Assembly (NCBI GenBank): GCA_003241215.1
Contig: QFOL01000117.1
Span: 1 to 11,135 of the forward strand
From: Agrobacterium fabrum
Lineage (GTDB): Bacteria > Pseudomonadota > Alphaproteobacteria > Rhizobiales > Rhizobiaceae
Direction: 5' to 3'
Length of the DNA stretch: 11,135 nucleotides
Within the stretch, counting starts at the first letter, position 1; each line of letters starts with the position of its first letter. The position numbers were made by a program, and so were the translations under genes. The notes beneath the pieces are model-generated. The model saw only the letters and a program-made list of their open reading frames with translations, was not told the DNA's origin and made no database searches. Below, piece by piece: positions 5,139-11,135 of the stretch.

Positions 5139-5167
5139 CTTGCGCCCATAATGGATTCGTTCTAAAT
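5139..5167 (+). promoter_or_regulatory. Promoter of tRNA-Cys
   Basis: CTTGCG, 17 bases, CTAAAT: close to the rhizobial housekeeping consensus CTTGAC-N17-CTATAT. The predicted start is about 25 bases before the mature tRNA. An inverted repeat GAACGAA/TTCGTTC (5128-5134, 5156-5162) brackets the spacer. Confidence 0.55.
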
Positions 5168-5198
5168 GCCCGCCATCGCTTGATTGAAGAGCGCGTGA

Positions 5199-5272
5199 GG
5201 CCTCGTGGCGGAGTGGTGACGCAGAGGACTGCAAATCCTTGTACCCCGGTTCAATTCCGGGCGAGGCCTCCA
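5199..5272 (+). tRNA. tRNA-Cys (anticodon GCA)
   Basis: A complete 74-base cloverleaf. The acceptor stem is GGCCTCG (5199-5205) with CGAGGCC (5262-5268), discriminator T5269, and an encoded CCA (5270-5272). The anticodon loop CTGCAAA carries GCA at 5231-5233 on an AGGA/TCCT stem. The T arm is CCCGG-TTCAATT-CCGGG. The GCA anticodon reads both cysteine codons, UGC and UGU. I found no second copy of the 3' end nearby, so there is no sign of an integrated element using it as attachment site. Confidence 0.97.
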
Positions 5273-5383
5273 AAAATTCCACAAACATGATGGTTTTTCA
5301 GTTTTTGACGCCGCTTCGCGGTCATTTGCTGTTCTGAAAATCCCCACCCTTTCGCTTTTTCCCGCGCATCCGGCTTAGCGCGC

Positions 5384-5412
5384 TTGAAAGCGCGCGCCTT
5401 GGCAATTATGAG
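5384..5412 (+). promoter_or_regulatory. Candidate promoter of pcm
   Basis: TTGAAA (5384-5389), 17 bases, TATGAG (5407-5412). The -35 lies in the middle of a perfect palindrome GCGCGCT-TGAA-AGCGCGC (5378-5395), which may be an operator. The distance from the predicted start to the ATG is about 85 bases. Confidence 0.4.
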
Positions 5413-5502
5413 ATTATCCAAAGGCGAGGGTGGACCCCGGCCGTTTTGAGCTTTTGGAGCCTGGCTTCCCGACCGGCATCCGTGAAATTGAGGCGATACG
5501 AT

Positions 5503-6174
5503 ATGATGGATTTCGAAACCGCACGCGCCAATATGGTCGACAGCCAGTTGCGCACGACCGACGTAACGTCGCATTCCGTGCTGAAGGCGTTCCTGAGCGT
5601 GCCGCGCGAGGCCTTCGTGCCGGCGGGCGTGCGGCAGATTGCCTATGTGGACGAGGATCTGCAGATCTGTCCGGCCCGCGACGGCCGACCGGCCCGTTAT
5701 GTCATGAAGGCCTCGCCGCTGGCGAAGCTGCTGCAGCTTGTGGCGGTGTCGAAGGAAGATGTGGTGCTGGAAGTCGGCGGCGGTTCCGGTTATGCGGCAG
5801 CCATCCTGTCGCAGCTTGCCGGCTCGGTGGTTTCGCTCGAAAGCGATGAGGAATTGGCGGCAGAGGCGACCGAGACGCTGGCTTCGCTCGGTTATGACAA
5901 TGTCGCCGTCGTTACCGGCGATCTTGAAAAAGGCTATGCGGGCGAAGCCCCCTACGATCTGGTTTTCGTCAACGGTTCGGTGGAAGAAGTGCCGGCGGCG
6001 CTGACCGACCAGCTGCGTGACGGCGGCCGTCTTGTCGTCGTTGTCGGATATGGCGGCGCCGCCAAGGCCACTGTCTACCGCCGCGACGGCAACAGCACAT
6101 CTGCCGCCACCTTCTTCAACGCATCGGTCAAGCCGCTGCCGGGTTTTGCCAAGGCGGCCGAATTCGTTTTCTGA
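5503..6174 (+). CDS. pcm: PCMT-family (protein-L-isoaspartate O-methyltransferase-like) protein
   Basis: 223 residues, near the family's usual 210-220. The SAM-binding motif I is VVLEVGGGSGYAAAIL (about 87-103), followed by the acidic residue in VSLESDEEL that should bind the ribose hydroxyls. PYDLVFVNGSVEEVP and DGGRLVVVVGYG are the later class I methyltransferase strands. The N-terminal MVDSQLRTTDVTSHSVLKAF and PREAFVP are typical of PCMT proteins, which methylate damaged isoaspartyl residues to start repair. However, the canonical ISQPY substrate segment just before motif I is replaced by ARDGRPARYVMKA, so the isoaspartyl activity is not assured. ATG 5503 has TGAGG about 10 bases upstream; ATG 5506 is equally possible. 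The gene stands alone between its own promoter and a strong terminator. Confidence 0.88.
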   Translation: MMDFETARANMVDSQLRTTDVTSHSVLKAFLSVPREAFVPAGVRQIAYVDEDLQICPARDGRPARYVMKASPLAKLLQLVAVSKEDVVLEVGGGSGYAAAILSQLAGSVVSLESDEELAAEATETLASLGYDNVAVVTGDLEKGYAGEAPYDLVFVNGSVEEVPAALTDQLRDGGRLVVVVGYGGAAKATVYRRDGNSTSAATFFNASVKPLPGFAKAAEFVF

Positions 6175-6200
6175 TCGGTAAAAGATGATCCTTTCTCAGG

Positions 6201-6232
6201 CGCCGGGGTGGATTTTCCGCCCCGGCGTTTTT
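6201..6232 (+). terminator. Intrinsic terminator of pcm
   Basis: CGCCGGGGTGG (6201-6211) pairs with CCGCCCCGGCG (6217-6227), an 11-bp stem with one T-G wobble and an ATTTT loop, then TTTTT (6228-6232). It starts 27 bases after the stop codon. Confidence 0.92.
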
Positions 6233-6306
6233 CATGCCTGACATGCCGGCCGAGCATGTGCTCCAAAGCATTTTTCACAAAGCTGTGCATCATCACGAAA
6301 CTTGTC

Positions 6307-6356
6307 GAATCAGTGATTTAGTTCCTCGCTATGCTGACCTAAACTAAGGGTGATTC
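6307..6356 (+). promoter_or_regulatory. Two-part inverted repeat with two GANTC sites upstream of popZ
   Basis: The gap 6175-6565 between pcm and popZ has no gene I can support. In it, GAATCA (6307-6312) pairs with TGATTC (6351-6356), and inside that TTAGTT (6318-6323) pairs with AACTAA (6342-6347). The outer arms contain GAATC and GATTC, both substrates of the cell-cycle methyltransferase CcrM. A -10-like CTATGC (6329-6334) lies in the loop, so this is a possible popZ promoter region, though about 200 bases upstream of the start. The rest of the gap shows nothing else clear. Confidence 0.35.
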
Positions 6357-6565
6357 GGGGTGTGCGTATTTCTGCCCCGCATGATCCTGCGACAGGGACG
6401 GCGAAATGCTCAAGCGCTTTGGCCGACCGTGTTTCAGAGCATCGGTGTGACGATCGGTTTCGGTTGTCGGCAATGCGATGTGCAAATTGAACAGGTCAAG
6501 GAGCGCTTTGCCCGGTGTCCGAGGGATGCGGCAGGGCGCTCGAAGAGTGGAAACCGGGGATTGAT

Positions 6566-7543
6566 ATGGCTCAGCCAAGCGTAGCGCGTGAACCGTCCAT
6601 GGAAGAGATTCTGGCGTCTATCCGCCGGATCATCGAGAGCAACGAGACCGGGCCTGCCGGTGCGTTTTCCGGGCAGTTGCCGCCGGTCTATGACGATGAG
6701 GACGAGGCAGCAGGCGAAGCGGCCTTCGTGGCGGAGCCCATCAGCCCGCCGGCGCGCGTTCCCCCGGCCGCCAATCAGGCCTATGGCGCACGACCCGCGC
6801 AGGATTTTTCACCGGCTGCTGAAAAGCCTGTCGCTGAGCGGCAGGAAAGCCCCGCCGAAAAGACCATGTCGCTTGCCGATGTCGCTGCCCGTGTGCGCGC
6901 CGCCGCCGACCGTAACGCCGCCATGGGGCCGCAGGCATTCGCCGCGCAGGCACAGCGCGGCGAGGCCGCGCCGCCGGCCGTTTCCGCCTTGCATGTATCG
7001 CAGCCTTCCTCCGTATCGTCTTCCGAGCGCGCCGCACCGCAGCGGCCGACGGATGTTCGCCCGTTGATGGCCGCGGCCGCCGCAAGCGTCGATGAGCAAC
7101 CGGCATCGTTGGCTGTCGAGGACCGCGCCGCCGCCGCCGCCATCGAAAACGCGCCTCCGGCTGAAAGCCGCTTCGATCAGCTGTCGCTGCGCGGTGCGAT
7201 TGAAACGCCGCTGCCTGCGGAGCGTTTCGAGATTGCCGTGCTGGAGCCTCTCGTCGAGAAGCCGGTATTCGATCTGGCCGAACCGCCGGCAAAAGACGAG
7301 GCGGATATCGGAGGCGGCCTGTCGCTCAATCTCCTCTCCGCCGCTGCCGGTGCGCAGATCGCCCGTTCGTTCAGCGAACTGGCCGAGGTTTTCGACGGCG
7401 TCGAGCGGCGCTCGATCGAGGATATGGCCGCCGAAATGCTGCGCCCGATGCTGCAGGACTGGCTGGAAGACAACCTGCCGACCTTGGTTGAGCGTCTGGT
7501 GCGCGAGGAAATCGAGCGCGTGGCGCGCGGTTCGCGCCGCTAA
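6566..7543 (+). CDS. popZ: Polar organising protein PopZ (DUF2497)
   Basis: 325 residues with the PopZ layout. A conserved N-terminal helix PSMEEILASIRRIIES (10-25) is the hub for client binding. A long proline-, alanine- and glutamate-rich disordered spacer (about 30-255) follows. The C-terminal oligomerisation region (about 262-325) has FSELAEVFDGVERRSIEDMA, EMLRPMLQDWLEDNLPTLVE and RLVREEIERVA. PopZ self-assembles into a polar matrix that anchors chromosome origins and cell-cycle proteins; in Agrobacterium it marks the growing pole. It is longer than the Caulobacter protein (177 residues) because of the spacer, as in other Rhizobiales. ATG 6566 is chosen since MAQPSVAREPSMEEI is the conserved start and GGGGA lies upstream. 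It is followed by a terminator, then valS, its usual neighbour in alphaproteobacteria. Confidence 0.93.
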   Translation: MAQPSVAREPSMEEILASIRRIIESNETGPAGAFSGQLPPVYDDEDEAAGEAAFVAEPISPPARVPPAANQAYGARPAQDFSPAAEKPVAERQESPAEKTMSLADVAARVRAAADRNAAMGPQAFAAQAQRGEAAPPAVSALHVSQPSSVSSSERAAPQRPTDVRPLMAAAAASVDEQPASLAVEDRAAAAAIENAPPAESRFDQLSLRGAIETPLPAERFEIAVLEPLVEKPVFDLAEPPAKDEADIGGGLSLNLLSAAAGAQIARSFSELAEVFDGVERRSIEDMAAEMLRPMLQDWLEDNLPTLVERLVREEIERVARGSRR

Positions 7544-7592
7544 CGTCCATTGCAGCCGCGCACGCAATCGCGGCGGATGCGACGAAACAGGG

Positions 7593-7620
7593 GCCGCTCC
7601 GGCATCGGGGCGGCTTTTTT
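7593..7620 (+). terminator. Intrinsic terminator of popZ
   Basis: GCCGCTCCG (7593-7601) pairs with CGGGGCGGC (7606-7614) with one T-G wobble and loop GCAT, followed by six T. It begins 50 bases past the popZ stop and separates popZ from valS transcription. Confidence 0.9.
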
Positions 7621-7694
7621 GTTGAAGATGAAGGTGTTATGGGGTCATAGTCACCCGTGGGTCCGCTCAATGGTGGTCTCGCGGGCTGGTTTCT

Positions 7695-7723
7695 GTTGAC
7701 TCTCTCCCGTCCATCCTTATTTA
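7695..7723 (+). promoter_or_regulatory. Sigma-70 promoter of valS
   Basis: GTTGAC (7695-7700), 17 bases, TATTTA (7718-7723), close to the rhizobial CTTGAC-N17-CTATAT pattern. The predicted leader is about 30 bases, too short for a T-box or attenuator. A GACTC (CcrM) site overlaps the -35. Confidence 0.6.
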
Positions 7724-7761
7724 AAAAATCCACACAAGAACTCTAAAATTCAGGTCAGGAA

Positions 7762-10605
7762 ATGCTCGAAAAGACCTACGATTCCGCATCCGTCGAACCG
7801 AAGATCGCCAAAGCCTGGGACGAGGCTAACGCTTTCCGTGCCGGCGCCAACGCCAAGCCGGGCGCGGAAACCTTCACCATCGTCATCCCGCCGCCGAATG
7901 TGACCGGCTCCCTGCATATGGGCCACGCGCTCAACAACACGCTGCAGGATATTCTGGTCCGCTTCGAGCGCATGCGCGGCAAGGACGTGCTGTGGCAGCC
8001 GGGCATGGACCATGCCGGCATCGCCACGCAGATGGTGGTCGAGCGCAAGCTGATGGAACAGCAGCTTCCGGGCCGCCGCGAAATGGGCCGCGAGGCTTTC
8101 GTGGAAAAGGTCTGGGAATGGAAGGCCGAATCCGGCGGTCTGATCTTCAACCAGCTGAAACGTCTCGGCGCCTCCTGTGACTGGTCGCGCGAGCGCTTCA
8201 CCATGGATGAGGGCCTGTCCGAAGCCGTTCTCGAGGTCTTCGTCACCCTCTACAAGCAGAACCTGATTTACAAGGACAAGCGCCTCGTCAACTGGGACCC
8301 GAAACTGCAGACTGCGATTTCCGACATGGAAGTCGAACAGATCGAGGTGAAGGGCAACCTTTGGCACTTCCGTTATCCGCTGGAAAAGGGTGTCACCTAT
8401 CAATATCCGGTCGCTTTCGACGAGGAGGGCAAGCCCACCGAGTTCGAAACCCGCGATTATATCGTTGTCGCCACGACGCGGCCCGAAACTATGCTCGGCG
8501 ATACCGGCGTTGCTGTGAACCCGAAGGATGAACGGTACAAGGGCATCGTCGGCAAGCACGTCATCCTGCCGATTGTCGGCCGCAAGATCCCGATCGTCGC
8601 CGATGACTATGCCGATCCGACGGCCGGCACGGGCGCGGTGAAGATCACGCCGGCGCATGATTTCAACGATTTCGAAGTCGGCAGGCGCTGCGGCCTGCGC
8701 GCCATCAACGTCATGAATATCGACGGCACGATCACCATCAAGGAGAACGAGGATTTCCTCGAAGGCCTCAGCCATCCCGCCGCGCTGCATGGCGCGTGGG
8801 ATCGCCTGGAAGGACAGGATCGCTTCTTCGCCCGCAAGGTTATCGTCGAAATCTTCGAGGAAGCCGGGCTGCTCGACAAGATCGAGCCGCACAAGCACGT
8901 GGTGCCGCATGGCGACCGCGGCGGTGTGCCGATCGAGCCGCGGCTGACCGACCAGTGGTGGGTGGACAACAAGACGCTGGCCCAGCCGGCGATTGCCTCG
9001 GTTCGTGAAGGCCGCACCAATTTCGTGCCGAAGAACTGGGAAAACACCTATTTCCAGTGGATGGAGAACATCCAGCCCTGGTGCATTTCGCGGCAATTGT
9101 GGTGGGGTCACCAGATTCCCGCATGGTATGGCCCGGACGGACAGGTTTTCGTCGAAAAGACCGAAGAAGAGGCGCTGCAGGCGGCCATCCAGCACTACAT
9201 CGCCCATGAAGGCCCGTGGAAGGCCTGGGTCGAGGAGAAGCTTGAGAACTTTGCGCCGGGTGAAATCCTGACGCGCGATGAAGACGTGCTCGACACCTGG
9301 TTCTCGTCGGCGCTCTGGCCTTTCTCGACACTTGGCTGGCCCGAGCAGACGCCGGAACTGGCGCGTTATTATCCGACCAATGTGCTGGTTACAGGTTTCG
9401 ACATCATCCCGTTCTGGGTGGTGCGGATGATGCAGATGGGCCTGCATTTCATGAAGGACGATGCCGGCAACCCGGTCGAGCCTTTCAGCACGGTCTATAT
9501 CCACGCGCTGGTTCGGGACAAGAACGGCCAGAAGATGTCGAAGTCCAAGGGCAACGTCATCGATCCGCTGGAACTGATCGACGAATATGGTGCGGATGCG
9601 CTGCGTTTCACGCTTGCCATCATGGCGGCGCAGGGTCGCGACGTGAAGCTCGATCCGGCGCGTATTGCCGGTTATCGCAACTTCGGCACCAAGCTCTGGA
9701 ATGCGACGCGTTTTGCCGAGATGAACGGCGTGAAGCGCGATCCGCATTTCCTTGCAGAAACCGCTTCGCTGACCATCAACCGCTGGATCCTGACCGAGCT
9801 TGCCAATACGGCGCGCGACGTGACGGCGGCGCTTGAGAATTTCCGCTTCAACGATGCGTCAGGCATTCTCTATCGTTTCGTCTGGAACCAGTTCTGCGAC
9901 TGGTATCTGGAATTGCTGAAGCCCGTCTTCGGCGGCGAGGACGAAAAGGCGAAGAAGGAATCGCAGGCCTGCGCAGCCTATGTTCTGGATGAGATCTACA
10001 AGCTGCTGCATCCCTTCATGCCCTTCATGACCGAAGAGCTGTGGGCGCATACGGCGGGCGAGGGCGAGGAGCGGGATGATCTGCTTTGCCTCACCGACTG
10101 GCCGGTGCCGGAATTCCGCGACGATGCCGCAGCTGCGGAAATCAACTGGCTGATCGATCTCGTTTCCGGTATCCGCTCCGCGCGCGCCGAGATGAACGTG
10201 CCGCCGGGCGCCACAGCTTCGCTTGTCGTCGTTGGCGCCAATACCTCCACCGAAGCGCGGCTCGACCGCCATGCCGCCGCCATCCGGCGCCTGGCGCGGG
10301 CGGACGAAATCCGCGCCGCCGATGTTGCGCCGAAGGGCTCCGCGCAGATCATCGTCGGTGAGGCGACGGTCTGCCTGCCGCTCGGCAACCTCATCGATCT
10401 GGCGGCCGAGGAAGCGCGTCTTGAAAAGGCGATCGGCAAGGTGGATGCGGAAATGGAACGTATCGACAAGAAGCTCTCGAACGAGAAGTTCGTGGCCAAT
10501 GCCGATCCGGAAGTCGTGGCCGCCGAACGCGAACGCAAGGCGGAGCTGGAAGTGCAGCTCGCCAGCCTGAGAACGGCGCTTGCGCGGGTCAGCGAAGCAG
10601 GCTGA
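7762..10605 (+). CDS. valS: Valyl-tRNA synthetase
   Basis: 947 residues, full length for bacterial ValRS. This class Ia enzyme charges tRNA-Val and edits mischarged threonine. PPPNVTGSLHMGHAL carries the HIGH signature as HMGH (52-55). The editing (CP1) domain has TTRPETMLGD (238-247). DTWFSSALWPFSTLGWP starts at 511, and VTGFDIIPFWVVRMM at 543. The second ATP motif is KMSKS (591-595). The anticodon-binding helical domain includes NRWILTELANTARD from 673 and FCDWYLE from 711. The last 70 residues (about 875-947), starting NLIDLAAEEARLEKA, are the C-terminal coiled-coil arm that grips the tRNA. All catalytic motifs are intact, with no frameshift. The start has AGGTCAGGA just upstream. It is a single-gene unit between its promoter and a strong terminator. 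Confidence 0.99.
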   Translation: MLEKTYDSASVEPKIAKAWDEANAFRAGANAKPGAETFTIVIPPPNVTGSLHMGHALNNTLQDILVRFERMRGKDVLWQPGMDHAGIATQMVVERKLMEQQLPGRREMGREAFVEKVWEWKAESGGLIFNQLKRLGASCDWSRERFTMDEGLSEAVLEVFVTLYKQNLIYKDKRLVNWDPKLQTAISDMEVEQIEVKGNLWHFRYPLEKGVTYQYPVAFDEEGKPTEFETRDYIVVATTRPETMLGDTGVAVNPKDERYKGIVGKHVILPIVGRKIPIVADDYADPTAGTGAVKITPAHDFNDFEVGRRCGLRAINVMNIDGTITIKENEDFLEGLSHPAALHGAWDRLEGQDRFFARKVIVEIFEEAGLLDKIEPHKHVVPHGDRGGVPIEPRLTDQWWVDNKTLAQPAIASVREGRTNFVPKNWENTYFQWMENIQPWCISRQLWWGHQIPAWYGPDGQVFVEKTEEEALQAAIQHYIAHEGPWKAWVEEKLENFAPGEILTRDEDVLDTWFSSALWPFSTLGWPEQTPELARYYPTNVLVTGFDIIPFWVVRMMQMGLHFMKDDAGNPVEPFSTVYIHALVRDKNGQKMSKSKGNVIDPLELIDEYGADALRFTLAIMAAQGRDVKLDPARIAGYRNFGTKLWNATRFAEMNGVKRDPHFLAETASLTINRWILTELANTARDVTAALENFRFNDASGILYRFVWNQFCDWYLELLKPVFGGEDEKAKKESQACAAYVLDEIYKLLHPFMPFMTEELWAHTAGEGEERDDLLCLTDWPVPEFRDDAAAAEINWLIDLVSGIRSARAEMNVPPGATASLVVVGANTSTEARLDRHAAAIRRLARADEIRAADVAPKGSAQIIVGEATVCLPLGNLIDLAAEEARLEKAIGKVDAEMERIDKKLSNEKFVANADPEVVAAERERKAELEVQLASLRTALARVSEAG

Positions 10606-10629
10606 TACCGCTTAAGGTCTTGCAGGAAC

Positions 10630-10662
10630 AAAAAACGCCCCGGTTCAAACGGGGCGTTTTTT
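10630..10662. terminator. Intrinsic terminator of valS
   Basis: AAAAAACGCCCCG (10630-10642) pairs with CGGGGCGTTTTTT (10650-10662), a 13-bp perfect stem with loop GTTCAAA and a T-rich tail. It begins 25 bases past the valS stop. Its A-rich left arm makes it functional in both directions. Confidence 0.95.
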
Positions 10663-10667
10663 GTTTT

Positions 10668-11064
10668 GGTGTAACAATTCGTCTCGATTGATTGCTGCGC
10701 TGCAACGGCGAATCATGCCCGTGCGAAAGCGCGTTTATTTCACGCCATATCCGGCCGAAAGCCCTCCAGACGGCCAAAAAACCTAGCAAAAACGGCCTGA
10801 TAAGCGCGTTTCCTCGGGAAACCCGCGAGTGTGGTTATTTGGCGACAATTCCTGTCCCAAGTGGGAATTTGTTTCATTTTATGTCTGATTGCTTCAATTG
10901 GATTAGAAAAATAACCTAAAATGATTATGCAAGGGCAGCGACATGAAATTCTTACGTAAAAAATGGAGAAGTGTCGCAGAACTGTGCCAGAGTGCGGCAG
11001 ATTGTCATTTGTCGCGAAGCGCTTCACTCTTTTGACGATCACATTGCCTTGATTGGGGAGAGAG
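10668..11064 (+). promoter_or_regulatory. AT-rich leader region of the last gene
   Basis: About 400 bases without a convincing gene and clearly richer in A/T than the flanks from about 10830 on. It contains GTTTCC-TCG-GGAAAC (10809-10823), AATTCC/GGAATT (10847-10852, 10864-10869) with an inner CCC-AAGT-GGG, a direct repeat AAGCGCGTTT (10727-10736 and 10802-10811), and GAAGCGCTTC (11016-11025). A weak promoter TTGCTT-N17-TAACCT lies around 10888-10917. The pattern suggests regulated transcription of the exported protein that follows; the regulator is unknown. Confidence 0.4.
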
Positions 11065-11135
11065 ATGGCAAAAACTGCAATTTTTCGCGGCGCGGTATGT
11101 TTCGCAGTCAGCATCGCGGCGGTAACGCCTTCACT
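11065..11135 (+). CDS. N-terminus of an exported protein, probably OmpP1/FadL-type outer-membrane protein (truncated by window)
   Basis: Only 23 codons are present: MAKTAIFRGAVCFAVSIAAV then TPS. This is a signal peptide start, with K3 and R8 ahead of a hydrophobic core; the cleavage site lies beyond the edge. ATG 11065 follows GGGGAGAGAG. There is no lipobox in the visible part. The suggestion of an OmpP1/FadL/TodX long-chain fatty acid porin comes only from my recollection that such a gene often follows valS in rhizobia. The visible residues show export and nothing more. Confidence 0.6.
   Translation, partial: MAKTAIFRGAVCFAVSIAAVTPS

Noticed and set aside
5199..5272. tRNA-Cys as an integration site
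   Set aside because: No repeat of the tRNA 3' end and no integrase in the window.
5410..5422. DnaA-box-like TTATCCA
   Set aside because: A single imperfect copy with no cluster and no AT-rich unwinding region; not an origin.
6809..7567. 252-aa minus-strand frame
   Set aside because: Antisense to popZ, arginine- and glycine-rich, as expected from reversed alanine/proline codons.
7750..9747. 665-aa open frame on the minus strand
   Set aside because: It lies wholly opposite valS, whose motifs are all intact. The composition is that of an antisense shadow of GC-rich codons, and it has no recognisable domain.
1..11135. CRISPR array, insertion sequence, prophage or defence cassette
   Set aside because: No regular spaced repeats, transposase, integrase or toxin/defence domains in any frame; gene content is conserved chromosomal.

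Overview
The window looks like a stretch of the main chromosome of a rhizobial alphaproteobacterium, most likely Agrobacterium or a close Rhizobium. Three things point there: a RIME-type rhizobial intergenic mosaic element near the left edge, a DUF982 gene, and the order popZ (DUF2497) then valS. Coding regions are GC-rich with strong third-position GC. I see no insertion sequence, prophage, CRISPR array or toxin cassette. Most of the window is conserved core genome; the less ordinary part is a cluster of very small envelope proteins in the middle.

Left part (1-2953). A possible 3' end of an unrecognised gene is followed by the RIME element. Then come two minus-strand genes, a tandem universal stress protein and a CinA-N/MoaB-type molybdopterin-binding protein, with a near-perfect FNR/FixK box in front of the stress protein gene. 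Divergent from these is wrbA, an NAD(P)H:quinone oxidoreductase, ending in a bidirectional hairpin terminator.

Middle (2974-5026). Five small minus-strand genes: a 29-aa membrane peptide, a 58-aa single-span protein directly behind a DUF982 gene, a 101-aa lipoprotein, and a 34-aa membrane peptide. A 50-aa DUF3309 membrane protein lies on the plus strand. Two of them, the 29-aa peptide and the lipoprotein, are preceded at the right distance by exact GGAAC-N16-CGTT sequences, the promoter of the alphaproteobacterial general-stress sigma factor EcfG. I infer that part of this block is a stress-induced envelope module. About 500 bases between the 34-aa gene and the DUF3309 gene hold no convincing gene but several consecutive stem-loops.

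Right part (5139-11135). tRNA-Cys(GCA) with a rhizobial-type promoter, a PCMT-family methyltransferase (pcm) with its own terminator, an apparently gene-free gap of about 390 bases, popZ (polar organising protein), a terminator, valS (complete valyl-tRNA synthetase) with a good sigma-70 promoter and a strong terminator, an AT-rich leader region, and the first 23 codons of an exported protein that context suggests is an OmpP1/FadL-type outer-membrane porin.
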